64,000 bases of DNA from Cryobacterium arcticum (GCF_003185895.1 NZ_QHLY01000012.1:248001-312000); one strand, 5' to 3'. Shown: positions 35,951 through 45,348, counted from the first letter of the stretch. The notes: generated by a model not told the origin, from the sequence alone. Program-made: numbers and translations.

Positions 35951-38128
35951 CTACAGGATGAAGAGCATCTCCTGGTAGGTCGGCAACGGCCACAGGTCGT
36001 CGGCCACGATCTCTTCGAGAGCGTCGGCCGCCGTGCGCACCGCGGCCATCGCGGGCAGCAGGGCGTCGCGGGCGTGCTCGGCCTCGGCCAGAGCCTCGTG
36101 GCCGGTCTCCTCAGCCAGGGCGGCCTTGAGCGTGGCCAGGGCGTCGCGCAGCTCGGCGATCGGGCCGCTCACCGCCAGCAACGGAGCAGTGTCGGCGTCC
36201 ACGCCGGCAGCCTTGAGGGCGCCGACGTTGACCGCGACCTCGGTCTGGTGCCGCACCGCGGCCGGGAGAATCTGGGTGGTCGCCATCTCCAGGGTGAGGC
36301 GGGCCTCGACGCTGATGGTGAGGGCGTACTGCTCCAGGCCGATCTCGTAGCGGCTGTGCATCTCGCGGTGGTTGAAGACCTTGTACTTGTCGAACAGGTC
36401 CATCGCGGATTCGGTGATCAGCTCGGGTAGGGCGTCGAGCGTGGTGCGCAGGTTCGCGAGTCCGCGCTTCTCGGCCTCGATCGGCCAGGCATCCGAGTAG
36501 CCGTCACCGTTGAACACGACAGCGCCGTGATCGGTGATGATCTGGGTGAGCAGGCTCTGCACGGCGGTGTCGAAGTCGGTGCCGGCGGCGACAGCGGCTT
36601 CGAGGTCGGTGGCGATGTAGTCGAGCGACTCGGCCATGATCGTGTTGATGGTGACCATCGGGCCGCTCACGGTCTGCATCGAACCCGGGGCGCGGAACTC
36701 GAACCGGTTGCCGGTGAAGGCGAACGGGCTGGTGCGGTTGCGGTCACCCGGGTCGGTCGGCAGCTGCGGGAGCGTGTCGACGCCGATGATCATGGTGCCC
36801 TTGTCCTTCGACGAGGTCGCCGGTCCCTTGGCCAGCTGCTCGAAGACATCCGCCAGCTGGTCGCCGAGGAAGATCGAGATGATCGCGGGCGGAGCCTCAT
36901 TGGCGCCGAGGCGGTGGTCGTTGGTGGCCGACGCGACCGACACCCGCAGGAGGCCGGCGTACTTGTGCACGGCGCGGATGACCGCGGCACAGAAGACCAG
37001 GAACTGGGCGTTGTCGTGCGGGTTGTCGCCGGGCACCAGCAGGCTGCCGAGCTGGTTGTTGCCGAGCGAGAAGTTGACGTGCTTGCCGGAGCCGTTGACG
37101 CCCTGGAACGGCTTCTCGTGGAACAGGCAGGCCATGCCGTGCTTCTTGGCGACGGTCTTGAAGGTGGTCATCAAGAGCTGCTGGTGGTCGGCGGCGATGT
37201 TGCCGCGCTCGAACATCGGCGCGATCTCGAACTGGCCGGGAGCGACCTCGTTGTGGCGGGTCTTGGCGGGGATGCCGAGCTTGAACAGCTCCCGCTCGGT
37301 GTCCATCATGAAGCCGAGCACACGCTCGGGGATGGCGCCGAAGTAGTGGTCGTCGAATTCCTGGCCCTTGGGCGGTTTGGCGCCGAAGAGGGTGCGGCCG
37401 GAGTTGAGCAGGTCGGGGCGGGCGAGGAAGAAGTGACGGTCGACCAAGAAGTATTCCTGCTCCGGACCGCAGAACGAGACGACCTTGGCCGGCTTGACGT
37501 GGCCGAACAGACGCAGAATGCGTTCGGCGTGCTCGCCCATGGCCTGCTGCGAGCGCAGCAGCGGCGTCTTGTGGTCGAGGGCCTCACCGGTCATCGAGAC
37601 GAAGACGGTGGGGATGCACAGGGTATTGCCGTTCGGGTTCTCCAGAACGTATGCGGGGCTGGTGACGTCCCAGCCGGTGTAGCCGCGGGCCTCGAAGGTG
37701 TTGCGCAGGCCGCCGTTGGGGAAGCTGGACGCGTCGGGTTCACCCTGCACCAGGGTCTTGCCGGCGAACTCGGCGAGTGCGGTGCCATCGCCGACGGGTT
37801 CGAGGAAGCTGTCGTGCTTTTCGGCGGTGAGGCCGGTGAGCGGGTAGAAGACGTGCGCGTAGTGCGACGCGCCCTTCTCCATCGCCCAGTCCTTCATCGC
37901 GGAGGCGACGGCGTCGGCGACGAGTGGGTCGAGCATGGCGCCGTGTTCGATGGTGGCCATCACCGACTTGTAGACCAGCTTCGGCAGGCGCTTCTGCATG
38001 ACAACGCTGCTGAACACGTTCTCGCCGAAGATCTGGCCGGGGGTTTCAGCGTCAGTGAAGCTGACGGCCGGGGGCACATACGCCTCGACATCTCTGATCG
38101 CCTGAAGGCGCATGGCATTTCCACTCAT
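35951..38128 (-). CDS. glnN: Type III glutamine synthetase (GlnN type)
   Basis: A 725-residue GSIII enzyme, which makes glutamine from glutamate, ammonia and ATP. Length and motifs fit: the GSIII N-terminal domain, then [39 protein letters not shown] and [12 protein letters not shown]. The ATG at 38128 has AAAGGGG 6 bp upstream. GSIII is less common in Actinobacteria than GSI/GSII, and it is a homododecamer not known to be adenylylated. The gene has its own promoter region and is not linked to other nitrogen genes here. Confidence 0.93.
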   Translation of the reverse strand: MSGNAMRLQAIRDVEAYVPPAVSFTDAETPGQIFGENVFSSVVMQKRLPKLVYKSVMATIEHGAMLDPLVADAVASAMKDWAMEKGASHYAHVFYPLTGLTAEKHDSFLEPVGDGTALAEFAGKTLVQGEPDASSFPNGGLRNTFEARGYTGWDVTSPAYVLENPNGNTLCIPTVFVSMTGEALDHKTPLLRSQQAMGEHAERILRLFGHVKPAKVVSFCGPEQEYFLVDRHFFLARPDLLNSGRTLFGAKPPKGQEFDDHYFGAIPERVLGFMMDTERELFKLGIPAKTRHNEVAPGQFEIAPMFERGNIAADHQQLLMTTFKTVAKKHGMACLFHEKPFQGVNGSGKHVNFSLGNNQLGSLLVPGDNPHDNAQFLVFCAAVIRAVHKYAGLLRVSVASATNDHRLGANEAPPAIISIFLGDQLADVFEQLAKGPATSSKDKGTMIIGVDTLPQLPTDPGDRNRTSPFAFTGNRFEFRAPGSMQTVSGPMVTINTIMAESLDYIATDLEAAVAAGTDFDTAVQSLLTQIITDHGAVVFNGDGYSDAWPIEAEKRGLANLRTTLDALPELITESAMDLFDKYKVFNHREMHSRYEIGLEQYALTISVEARLTLEMATTQILPAAVRHQTEVAVNVGALKAAGVDADTAPLLAVSGPIAELRDALATLKAALAEETGHEALAEAEHARDALLPAMAAVRTAADALEEIVADDLWPLPTYQEMLFIL

Positions 38129-38349
38129 TGTTACCCCTTTGTGCTCGCAAGACTCCGCGCCGGGTTGCGGAATCCGGTGCCCCAAATCTAGGGAGCTTGT
38201 ATGCCGGTCAGGTTTCGGCCGCGTGACGGATTAGCTTCGGTGACCGGCCAAACAAGCCCAGGTCACCCCGTGCGGGGGACGAAGGCCGGCGCGAAACCCG
38301 ACCGGGCCACCAGCGGCTAAACTGGTCGTTTGATTTGAGGGGTGTTTGA

Positions 38350-40590
38350 GTGGTCGATCGAGAGCTCGCGCGGGAACAGGACTACGTCGCAACGCTGTAC
38401 GCGCGACTCGACGCACTGCAGCGGGAGGCCGAGGGCCAGTTGAAGGCCGTGCGGATGCTCGACGTCGGTGGCAACCACCAGTCCCGGTCGGAGCGCGACA
38501 CCTTCGCCCGCACCTACGAGGACCGCATCGTGCAGCTGCGCGAGGTCGACGACCGGCTCGCCTTCGGCCGGTTGGAGACCGCGCCCGACGACGACGGCGC
38601 ACCCGTCTACCGGTATATCGGCCGGGTGGGCCTGCGCGATGAGAACCTGCAGCCGATCCTGCTCGACTGGCGGGTGCCGCAGGCCAGCGCCTTCTACCAG
38701 GCCACCGCAGCGACGCCACTGGGCGCCCGGTCGCGCCGCCATCTGCTCTCCAGCGGGCGCCGCATCATCCGCATCGAAGACGAGATCCTGGATGCCGCGC
38801 TGCTCGAGGGTGACACCGCCGCGCTGCACCAGGGCGAGGGAGCGCTGCTCTCGGCCCTGACCGCCCAGCGCACCGGGCACATGACCGACATCGTCTCGAC
38901 CATCCAGGCCGAGCAGGACCGCATCATCCGGTCGGGGCTCAACGGTGTGCTCGTCGTGCAGGGCGGCCCCGGCACCGGCAAGACGGCCGTTGCCCTGCAC
39001 CGGGCGGCATATCTGCTCTACACCCACCGCGACCGGCTGCAGAACTCCGGTGTGCTGATCGTGGGCCCGTCCACGTCGTTCCTGCAGTACATCGAGGCGG
39101 TGCTGCCCTCGCTCGGCGAGACCGGCGTTGTGCTGGCCTCTGTGGGCCAGCTGTTCCCCGGGGTCGAGGCAAACCACGAAGACGCCCCCGCGGTCGCCGC
39201 ACTCAAGGGCCAGACCTTCATGGCCGACCTGATCGCCCGTGCCGTGAAGAGCCGGCAGAAGGTGCCGGCCGCCAGCCAGAAGCTGCTCGTGAACGGCGAC
39301 ACTCTGGTGCTGAAGCCACAACTGATCGAGTCGGCCATCCACCGTGCCCGTTCCGGCGGCAAGCCGCACAACGAGGCCCGGGTGGTCTTCGTCAAGCACG
39401 CCCTCAACTCGCTGGCCCGGGAATGGCTCGAACAGCTCAAGAAGCAGGGTCGGTCGATGGACGACACCGACTTGCCGATGCTGCGTGAAGACCTGCGCCT
39501 GGCCGACGACGTGCGGGTGGCGCTGAACACCGCCTGGTTGCCGCTCACACCGCAGAAGCTCGTGCAGGACCTTTATGCCCGCCCGCAGTGGCTCGAGCAA
39601 CTGACCCCGCGCTGGCGTGCCGCGCAGCGCGCCCTGCTCTACCGCACCCGCGACGCCGAGTTCACGATCGCCGACATCCCGCTGCTCGACGAGGCCGCCG
39701 AGCACCTGGGGGAGTACAGCGCCGTCGACGCCGCCCAGAAACGTGAGGCCAAGGAACAGCGCAAGCGCGACATCGAGAACGCCGAACTGGCGATCAAGAA
39801 CATGGACGTGAAGGGGCTCGTGAACGCGAAGGCCCTCGCCGACAATTTCGCCGAGCTCGGCGACCGGGCCACCACTGCCGAACGGGCCGCTCTCGACCGC
39901 AGTTGGACCTACGGGCACGTGATCGTGGACGAGGCGCAGGAACTTTCCCCGATGCAGTGGCGGTTGCTGATGCGCCGCGGTCCGCGCCGGTCGTTCACGA
40001 TCGTGGGTGACATCGCCCAGGCTGCTGCGGCCGCTGCGGCCAACAGCTGGCGGGAGGCCCTCGCGCCCGTGCTGGAGGCCTCCTTCGAGGCCGACCGCTG
40101 GCGCCTGGAAGAGCTCACGGTGAACTACCGCACGCCCAGCCAGATCGCCGAGGCCGCCGAGAGCATGGCGGTGGCCCACGGTCTGCCGATCACGGCGTCA
40201 CGCACCGTGCGCGCGAGCGATTGGCCGGTCGAGGTGCTGACGGATGCGCTCGACGCCGTGCGGCGGGAACGCGCACTCGGTGTGGGCGGCACCGTGGCCG
40301 TGATCGTGCTCGAGCCCGAGATCGATGCCCTCTACCAGGCGTTGCGGGCCGAGTTCGGTGACGCCATCGGTCGGGGTTCCGCCGGTCTGCTCCGTGACAT
40401 CGCGGTGCTCACCCCGCATGACTCCAAGGGCCTCGAATTCGACGCCGTGGTCGTGGTCGATCCGGCCGCGATCGTCGCCGCCTCGGAGCGGGGTGCTGGC
40501 GCACTCTACGTGGCGATGACCCGGGCCACCCAACGTCTCTACCTGGTGAGCGACGGGCCGTTACCGGCTGGGTTGGACGGCCTGAACTAG
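38350..40590 (+). CDS. helR: HelD/HelR-like RNA polymerase recycling ATPase
   Basis: A 746-residue UvrD/Rep-like superfamily 1 ATPase. An N-terminal coiled coil (about residues 1-75) precedes Walker A GGPGTGKTAVAL (about 205), the HVIVDEAQELSPMQW Walker B, a split second RecA domain and the motif VI region YVAMTRATQRLYLV. This layout is that of HelD proteins, which pull RNA polymerase off DNA; actinobacterial HelR also gives rifampicin tolerance by displacing the drug. GAGGGG lies about 9 bp before the GTG. I saw no obvious rifampicin-associated element upstream. Confidence 0.85.
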   Translation: MVDRELAREQDYVATLYARLDALQREAEGQLKAVRMLDVGGNHQSRSERDTFARTYEDRIVQLREVDDRLAFGRLETAPDDDGAPVYRYIGRVGLRDENLQPILLDWRVPQASAFYQATAATPLGARSRRHLLSSGRRIIRIEDEILDAALLEGDTAALHQGEGALLSALTAQRTGHMTDIVSTIQAEQDRIIRSGLNGVLVVQGGPGTGKTAVALHRAAYLLYTHRDRLQNSGVLIVGPSTSFLQYIEAVLPSLGETGVVLASVGQLFPGVEANHEDAPAVAALKGQTFMADLIARAVKSRQKVPAASQKLLVNGDTLVLKPQLIESAIHRARSGGKPHNEARVVFVKHALNSLAREWLEQLKKQGRSMDDTDLPMLREDLRLADDVRVALNTAWLPLTPQKLVQDLYARPQWLEQLTPRWRAAQRALLYRTRDAEFTIADIPLLDEAAEHLGEYSAVDAAQKREAKEQRKRDIENAELAIKNMDVKGLVNAKALADNFAELGDRATTAERAALDRSWTYGHVIVDEAQELSPMQWRLLMRRGPRRSFTIVGDIAQAAAAAAANSWREALAPVLEASFEADRWRLEELTVNYRTPSQIAEAAESMAVAHGLPITASRTVRASDWPVEVLTDALDAVRRERALGVGGTVAVIVLEPEIDALYQALRAEFGDAIGRGSAGLLRDIAVLTPHDSKGLEFDAVVVVDPAAIVAASERGAGALYVAMTRATQRLYLVSDGPLPAGLDGLN

Positions 40591-40621
40591 CACCCGCTGG
40601 CGCCGAGCCTCCGCCTTCGGG

Positions 40622-41113
40622 TTATGCCCGGATCCGCACGATCCAGCCGACAATCGTGCCGTGGTGCGCGCGCGGCTCCCGCACGCTCAGCACGCTGTGC
40701 TGCATAGCCCCGCCGGTTTCCGGAACCAGCCCGCGCTCCGCCGGGTCTTCCGACGGGTGATAGCGCACCGAGATCTGGTCGATCCGGGCAACACGGCCGG
40801 AGAGGTGCGTCCACGTCGGGGCGCCGGGGGTGCCGCGCAGTGCGTCGGCGTAGGTGTCCCGCTGCAGGGCGACGGCTCGCCTGCAGGCGAACAAGCGGGC
40901 CATCCAGTCCTGATCCATCGGCACGAGGGACCAGGCGACGTGCTGGTCGAGTGCGACGTCGAAACGGCCCTCGGCGACCTGCCATGCGGTCAGCCAGATA
41001 TCCGTGTCGTGGGATCCGGCGACCGGGGGAATGTCCTCCGCATCGACCGCGCGTGCTTCTTCCGACACGAGTGGCTCGTGGGAAGCGCTGAGATGCACGC
41101 GGGGAATAGCCAT
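40622..41113 (-). CDS. Hypothetical protein
   Basis: A 163-residue soluble protein with no signal peptide. It contains AWSLVPMDQDWMARLFACRR and a C-terminal strand-rich part (ISVRYHPSEDPAERG; HHGTIVGWIVRI). I do not recognise the family. The ATG at 41113 is supported by a TATTCT box exactly 6 bp upstream, fitting a leaderless mRNA. Confidence 0.65.
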   Translation of the reverse strand: MAIPRVHLSASHEPLVSEEARAVDAEDIPPVAGSHDTDIWLTAWQVAEGRFDVALDQHVAWSLVPMDQDWMARLFACRRAVALQRDTYADALRGTPGAPTWTHLSGRVARIDQISVRYHPSEDPAERGLVPETGGAMQHSVLSVREPRAHHGTIVGWIVRIRA

Positions 41114-41119
41114 TTCACC

Positions 41120-41125
41120 AGAATA
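41120..41125 (-). promoter_or_regulatory. -10 box for leaderless hypothetical gene
   Basis: TATTCT on the minus strand, 6 bp before the ATG at 41113. Confidence 0.55.
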
Positions 41126-41183
41126 GGCAAAACGCTGCCTCCGGGCAGGCACTCGGTCCCTCGCTTCAGCAGGGAGCCGATGC

Positions 41184-41780
41184 TCAGGACATCGGCCGGA
41201 ACGCCTGCAGGGTGGCGAGCAACGCCTCGGGGGTGAAGGACGCCGGATTGCGGATCGCCTGGATGGACGCGCCCTGCACCAGGGCGACAACCGTGGCCGC
41301 GAGGTCGTCCCCGGTGGTTCGCGAGGCCACGCTCCCGGGTGCGCTGTCGGTGACCAGCTCGCGGCAGACCGGCAGGAACGCCTCCAGGTAGCGCCCGAAC
41401 GACGCCTCGATGCGGGGACGGAAGAGGTCGTCGCGCCGGGCGAAATAGAACGCGAAGAGCAAATCGACGGCGGCGTGATACTGCTGCAGGCGCTCCAGCT
41501 CGCCCCGGATCATCCGTTCGAGCCGGTCCCACGGTGCCAAGACAGCCAGGTCCGGGGCGGTGAGGGCGTCGAGCGTGCCATCGAGCAGCGCATCCAGCAG
41601 AGCCTGGAGCAGGCCGTCTTTCGACTGGAAATGGAAGAACACCAGCCCGGGGGAGATTCCGGCCGCCGTGGCGACCCGGCGGGCGGTGACGGCGTCGAGC
41701 CCCTCGGCGACGGCGATGTCGTACGCCGCGGCAAGAATCGCGTCGCACCGCTCTTGTTCCGACTTCTTCGGTCCGCCCAC
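41184..41780 (-). CDS. TetR-family transcriptional regulator
   Basis: A 198-residue TetR regulator. The HTH is TARRVATAAGISPGLVFFHF, followed by a helical ligand-binding domain. The GTG start lies 3 bp after the stop of the DoxX gene, so the two form an operon. It probably autoregulates through the inverted repeat at 42304-42321. Confidence 0.87.
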   Translation of the reverse strand: MGGPKKSEQERCDAILAAAYDIAVAEGLDAVTARRVATAAGISPGLVFFHFQSKDGLLQALLDALLDGTLDALTAPDLAVLAPWDRLERMIRGELERLQQYHAAVDLLFAFYFARRDDLFRPRIEASFGRYLEAFLPVCRELVTDSAPGSVASRTTGDDLAATVVALVQGASIQAIRNPASFTPEALLATLQAFRPMS

Positions 41781-41783
41781 GGA

Positions 41784-42260
41784 TCAGTCCTGGGCGCTGG
41801 GCTGGGTGCTGCGCTGGGTGCGCTGCGCGGCGCGGTACTCGCGCCACGCCTTCCAGGCGCCGGTCGACCAGAGCGCCCAGAGCACTAGAACCGGCTGGAA
41901 GAGCAACCGGATACTGCGGTCCAGATCGGTGTTCAGGCCGAAAGAATCGGTGTGGGTGACCAGCTGGGAGATGTTGCCGGGGAAGATGGCGACGAAGAAG
42001 GCGGCGACGATCCAGCCCACCTGCACCCGGTAGCGCCCCAGGGCGAGGAGCGAAGCGCCGAGCAGGATCTCGACGATGCCGGAGGCCACCACGACGAAGT
42101 CGCCGTCGAACGGTAGCCAGGTGGGAACCTGCGCCAGGAAAGCCTCCCGGGCCACAGTGAGGTGGCCGATGCCGGCAATCAGCAGGAAGGCGCCGAGCAC
42201 CAGCCGGAAGAGAGTGCGGAGGATTGTGGTGCGCTTCTTCTGCGGGGCGAGGAGGGTCAT
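41784..42260 (-). CDS. DoxX-like four-helix membrane protein
   Basis: A 158-residue protein with four hydrophobic helices, resembling the DoxX family: LFRLVLGAFLLIAGIGHLTV, then VVVASGIVEILLGASLLALG. DoxX proteins are linked to oxidative stress at the membrane. It is first in an operon with a TetR gene, which suggests induction by a small molecule. Confidence 0.78.
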   Translation of the reverse strand: MTLLAPQKKRTTILRTLFRLVLGAFLLIAGIGHLTVAREAFLAQVPTWLPFDGDFVVVASGIVEILLGASLLALGRYRVQVGWIVAAFFVAIFPGNISQLVTHTDSFGLNTDLDRSIRLLFQPVLVLWALWSTGAWKAWREYRAAQRTQRSTQPSAQD

Positions 42261-42296
42261 GGTGCGGCTTTCGAGCGGGGCGGATGGGGCGCCCTC

Positions 42297-42327
42297 AGAC
42301 TACATTGATCACGCGGTCAATGATCAA
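42297..42327 (-). promoter_or_regulatory. Promoter and TetR-type operator of the DoxX-TetR operon
   Basis: On the minus strand TTGATC (42327-42322) and TAGTCT (42302-42297) are 19 bp apart. ATTGATCACGCGGTCAAT at 42304-42321 is an imperfect palindrome (outer five positions of each arm match) between them, a typical TetR operator position. Confidence 0.55.
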
Positions 42328-42385
42328 CCGGTCAGTACCAGGTCGGCGCTACGGATGGGCCAGCTCGCGGCCGGAATGCCGTCGC

Positions 42386-42700
42386 CTAGCTGGCGGCAGC
42401 CACCAGCGCCGCCACCTCGGCGTCGGGCCTGGCCTCGAACACTCCCCACATCACGTGGGTGGGTCCGCTGCCGTCGCTGCCGGCCACCGACGGGCGGCTG
42501 ATCCACCGGTTCGCCGCCGCGGCGGCGCCCAGGGCTGCCAGGGAGGGCGCGATCGTCGTCTTGCGCAGCGAACCGGCGACCACGCTGCCGTCGCTACCCA
42601 GCTTCCAGCCGCGGCTGCTGGCCAGCACCTGGCCTACTTCTTCATCGGTCAACCAGCGGGAAAAGCTCCGACCGGGCGGGTCGATCTTGGTCAGCTTCAT
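42386..42700 (-). CDS. Small hypothetical protein
   Basis: A 104-residue protein. The segment LTDEEVGQVLASSRGWKLGS faintly recalls the start of pterin-4a-carbinolamine dehydratases, but the catalytic histidines of that family are not evident, so I do not assign it. The ATG at 42700 is preferred over one eight codons upstream because TACAGT lies exactly 6 bp before it. Confidence 0.6.
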   Translation of the reverse strand: MKLTKIDPPGRSFSRWLTDEEVGQVLASSRGWKLGSDGSVVAGSLRKTTIAPSLAALGAAAAANRWISRPSVAGSDGSGPTHVMWGVFEARPDAEVAALVAAAS

Positions 42701-42706
42701 GCAACC

Positions 42707-42712
42707 ACTGTA
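42707..42712 (-). promoter_or_regulatory. -10 box for leaderless small gene
   Basis: TACAGT on the minus strand, 6 bp before the ATG at 42700. Confidence 0.55.
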
Positions 42713-42741
42713 GTCACGGCGCATAGCCCGCGACCCCGGCG

Positions 42742-42747
42742 TACCCT
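42742..42747 (+). promoter_or_regulatory. -10 box for leaderless nnrE mRNA
   Basis: TACCCT, 6 bp before the ATG at 42754. Confidence 0.55.
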
Positions 42748-42753
42748 GAGCGA

Positions 42754-43455
42754 ATGACCCCCGAGCACAGTTTCACGGCGGCCCAGGTGCGCGAAGCCGA
42801 AGAGCCGCACCTCGCCCGCGGCGAACCGTTGATGCAACGGGCAGCGACGGCCCTGGCCGAGGAGGCCGCCGCGCTCCTGGAAACTCGGCGCGGGGGAGTC
42901 GCCGGCGCGCACATGCTGGTACTGGCAGGGGCCGGGAACAACGGCGGGGATGCGCTGTACGCCGCCGCCATCCTGGCCGGTCGCGGCGCCCTGGTGAGCA
43001 TCCTGCCCACCAGCGATCGGCTGCACCGGGCCGGCCTCGAAGCCGCTCTGGCGGGTGGTGCGGCGCTCCGGCCGCTTGATGAACCGGCCGATGCCATAAC
43101 CGATCTGGGACGGCGGAGCGACGCCATTCTCGATGGCATCCTGGGGACCGGCACCTCTGCGAGCCCCGCCCTGCGCGGTCGGGCACGAGACGTCGTGGCC
43201 GCGCTTCTCGGGGTCACCGACGGCCCCGCGTCGCCACCCCTCGTGATCGCGGTGGACCTGCCCAGCGGCATCCACCCCGATGACGGATCGGTGCCAGATG
43301 CCACCGTGCTGCGAGCCGATGTCACCGTGACCTTCGGCGGCTGCAAGACCGGGCTGGTGCGCCGGCCCGGTGCGGACTACAGCGGCCGGCTGGTCGTGGC
43401 CGACATCGGCATCAGCGCAGATCTGGAACGGATTCGGCGGCGCGATCTGGGGTGA
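42754..43455 (+). CDS. nnrE: NAD(P)H-hydrate epimerase (YjeF N-terminal domain)
   Basis: A 233-residue stand-alone YjeF_N domain protein that interconverts the R and S forms of hydrated NAD(P)H for repair. Typical motifs are LAGAGNNGGDALYAAAILA (nucleotide binding) and VDLPSGIHPDDG with the catalytic Asp. The partner dehydratase (NnrD) domain is not fused. Its last 44 bp overlap the convergent gene. Confidence 0.88.
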   Translation: MTPEHSFTAAQVREAEEPHLARGEPLMQRAATALAEEAAALLETRRGGVAGAHMLVLAGAGNNGGDALYAAAILAGRGALVSILPTSDRLHRAGLEAALAGGAALRPLDEPADAITDLGRRSDAILDGILGTGTSASPALRGRARDVVAALLGVTDGPASPPLVIAVDLPSGIHPDDGSVPDATVLRADVTVTFGGCKTGLVRRPGADYSGRLVVADIGISADLERIRRRDLG

Positions 43456-44329
43456 CGGCAGCGACCACCCGAGCGCGCAGTTCGTTGCTGCGCTCGGTGA
43501 AGCCGCGCTGCCGGCGCACGTACTCCGCCTTGCCGGCTGGCGTCTCAATAGCCACCGGCACAGTTCCCCAGTCCCCGAGGTCGTACGGCGAAGCCTGCAT
43601 ATCGAGTTCCCGGATGTCGCGGGCCAGGTCGAAACAGTCCAGCAGCAGGTCGCCCGGAATCAGCGGCCCGAGCTTGATCGCCCACTTGTAGACATCCATA
43701 CCCGCGTGCAGGCAGCCGGGCTGCTCGAGGGTGGGTTGGTTCTCCCGGCTGGGAAGCACCGGATGAGCCTGCTCCGAGTTGAGGTCGACCGCAGCAGGAG
43801 TGAAGAACCGGAAGGCATCGAAGTGGGTGCAGCTGATGCGGTGTGTCTCCACCACGGCGTCGGTGTCGCCCTGACTGAGGCGCAGCGGGGATTCATGCCG
43901 GTGTTCGCCCTGCCGGTAGACCATTGCCCACTCGTGCAGGCCGAAGCAGCCGAAGTTGCCGGCTCGCTGCGCGGTGCGCGTGAGCAGTCCGACGATGAAG
44001 CGGATGCTGCGCTCGTTCCTGGTGTGGAAGGCCGCCACGTCGACCGACACGTCGTCGCCGTCCGTCAGGTACCACTTCCAGGTGGCGCGCTCCTCGTGGG
44101 CGGCGTTCTCCAGCACGACGTTGGCGCCCGGGTGCCAGCGGCGCAGCAGGCCGGGCCGGAACGGGTAGTAGGTGAAGAGAAAATCGTCGACCGGATGCGT
44201 GCGGCCGGTGCCGGCGCGTTCCCGGCGTCCCCGGGTGGCGGCATCTGCCCGATCCTGGTGCTCCCGTTCTCGTTCGAGCCACTCGGATCGCGGAAGCCGC
44301 GGGGTGGGAGTCGAAGGAGGAATCGGCAC
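43412..44329 (-). CDS. Conserved protein of the family annotated as 3-methyladenine DNA glycosylase
   Basis: A 305-residue soluble protein I recognise as a conserved actinobacterial family usually named 3-methyladenine DNA glycosylase, with Trp/His-rich conserved blocks (YYPFRPGLLRRWHPGANVVL, GCFGLHEWAMVYRQGEHRHE, GCLHAGMDVYKWAIKLGPL). That name is not supported by any motif I can see (no HhH-GPD), so the activity is doubtful. I chose the GTG at 44329 because TACCCT lies exactly 6 bp upstream; the frame is open for 32 more codons. Confidence 0.65.
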   Translation of the reverse strand: MPIPPSTPTPRLPRSEWLEREREHQDRADAATRGRRERAGTGRTHPVDDFLFTYYPFRPGLLRRWHPGANVVLENAAHEERATWKWYLTDGDDVSVDVAAFHTRNERSIRFIVGLLTRTAQRAGNFGCFGLHEWAMVYRQGEHRHESPLRLSQGDTDAVVETHRISCTHFDAFRFFTPAAVDLNSEQAHPVLPSRENQPTLEQPGCLHAGMDVYKWAIKLGPLIPGDLLLDCFDLARDIRELDMQASPYDLGDWGTVPVAIETPAGKAEYVRRQRGFTERSNELRARVVAAVTPDRAAESVPDLR

Positions 44330-44335
44330 AATTCG

Positions 44336-44341
44336 AGGGTA
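44336..44341 (-). promoter_or_regulatory. -10 box for leaderless glycosylase-family gene
   Basis: TACCCT on the minus strand, 6 bp before the GTG at 44329. Confidence 0.5.
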
Positions 44342-44390
44342 CTCGGGCCGGAATGTTGCCGAACGCGTCGCGTTGGAGACGTTCACCGAA

Positions 44391-44396
44391 TATAGT
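44391..44396 (+). promoter_or_regulatory. -10 element for kduD
   Basis: TATAGT, placing the start of transcription near 44403, at the edge of the operator. I see no good -35, which would fit an activator- or repressor-controlled promoter. Confidence 0.5.
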
Positions 44397-44404
44397 AGGA
44401 GTGC

Positions 44405-44423
44405 GGTGGAACAAAGTTCCGCC
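44405..44423. promoter_or_regulatory. IclR-type operator upstream of kduD
   Basis: GGTGGAACAAAGTTCCGCC: arms GGAAC and GTTCC around AAA, the shape of IclR-family (KdgR-like) operators. It lies just downstream of the TATAGT -10. No IclR gene is present in the window. Confidence 0.6.
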
Positions 44424-44494
44424 ATGCAGAACGCGCGCTCAAGCGCGATTCGGAAGACGTCATCGACGCAGAAGACTCACAGAGGAGCACTACA

Positions 44495-45256
44495 ATGACC
44501 GCGAACCCCTTCGACCTCACCGGCAAGGTTGCCATCGTCACTGGCGCCAGCAGTGGCATCGGACTTGCCATGGCCGAGGGTCTCGCCGCCGCCGGCGCCG
44601 ACATCGTGGGCGTCAGCGTCAACATGCCCATGGTCGGCAGCGAGGTCTCCCAGCGCGTTGAGGCGCTGGGTCGCACCTTCACGCCGTTCGACACCGACTT
44701 CGCCGACCGTGCCGCCATCACCGCACTCGGTGAAGAGCTTGCCGCGCTGAACGCCGACATCCTGATCAACAACGCCGGCACCATCCGCCGTGCGCCGGCC
44801 GCGGAGCACTCCGATGAGTTCTGGGACGAAGTGATCAACGTGAACCTGTCGTCACAGTTCGTGCTCAGCCGCGCCGTCGGTGGCAACATGGTCAAGCGGG
44901 GCCACGGCAAGATCATCTTCACCGGCTCGCTCCTCAGCTTCCAGGGCGGCGTGAACGTACCCGGCTACACCGCCTCCAAGTCGGCCGTCGTCGGTCTGGC
45001 CAAGGCTCTGGCCAACGAATGGGCAGTGTCCGGCGTCAACGTGAACGCCATTGCTCCCGGCTACATCGCCACCGCGAACACGACCGCGCTGCGCGAAGAC
45101 GCTGCCAGGTCCAACGCGATCCTCGAGCGCATCCCGGCCGGCCGCTGGGGTCAGGCTTCTGACCTGGTCGGCGCCGCGGTGTTCCTGTCCAGTAGCGCCT
45201 CCGACTACGTGAACGGCATCACCCTCCCGGTTGATGGCGGCTGGCTCGCTCGCTAG
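44495..45256 (+). CDS. kduD: 2-dehydro-3-deoxy-D-gluconate 5-dehydrogenase (KduD)
   Basis: A 253-residue SDR enzyme of uronate catabolism, which interconverts 2,5-diketo-3-deoxygluconate and 2-keto-3-deoxygluconate. The cofactor motif TGASSGIG is at residues 16-23; the KduD-type NNAGTIRRAPA is at 92-102; Ser145, Tyr158 and Lys162 form the active site; IPAGRWGQASDLVGAAVFLS and the LPVDGGWLAR terminus are typical. GAGGAG lies 7 bp before the ATG. It is alone here: no KduI, KDG kinase or aldolase is adjacent, although it would fit downstream of the lyases at 6739-10712. Confidence 0.88.
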   Translation: MTANPFDLTGKVAIVTGASSGIGLAMAEGLAAAGADIVGVSVNMPMVGSEVSQRVEALGRTFTPFDTDFADRAAITALGEELAALNADILINNAGTIRRAPAAEHSDEFWDEVINVNLSSQFVLSRAVGGNMVKRGHGKIIFTGSLLSFQGGVNVPGYTASKSAVVGLAKALANEWAVSGVNVNAIAPGYIATANTTALREDAARSNAILERIPAGRWGQASDLVGAAVFLSSSASDYVNGITLPVDGGWLAR

Positions 45257-45284
45257 TCACTTGCTCAATGGGGTTCGCCCCACG

Positions 45285-45319
45285 CATCCCGCTTTCGTCT
45301 CGCCGACGGAGGCGGGATG
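45285..45319 (+). terminator. Terminator-like hairpin after kduD
   Basis: CATCCCGC (45285-45292) and GCGGGATG (45312-45319) pair perfectly around a 19-base loop, 28 bp after the kduD stop. Confidence 0.5.
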
Positions 45320-45348
45320 GCTGCGTTAACCGTGCCGCGATCAGGGGC

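Noticed and set aside
36527-38191. Long plus-strand open frame across the glutamine synthetase gene
   Set aside because: Antisense shadow of a complete GSIII gene; no family motif or ribosome site.
42386-42700. Pterin-4a-carbinolamine dehydratase
   Set aside because: Only the first helix resembles that family; the catalytic histidines are not evident.
43412-44329. Firm assignment as 3-methyladenine DNA glycosylase
   Set aside because: This is the customary family name, but no glycosylase motif (HhH-GPD or the AAG fold signature) could be seen.
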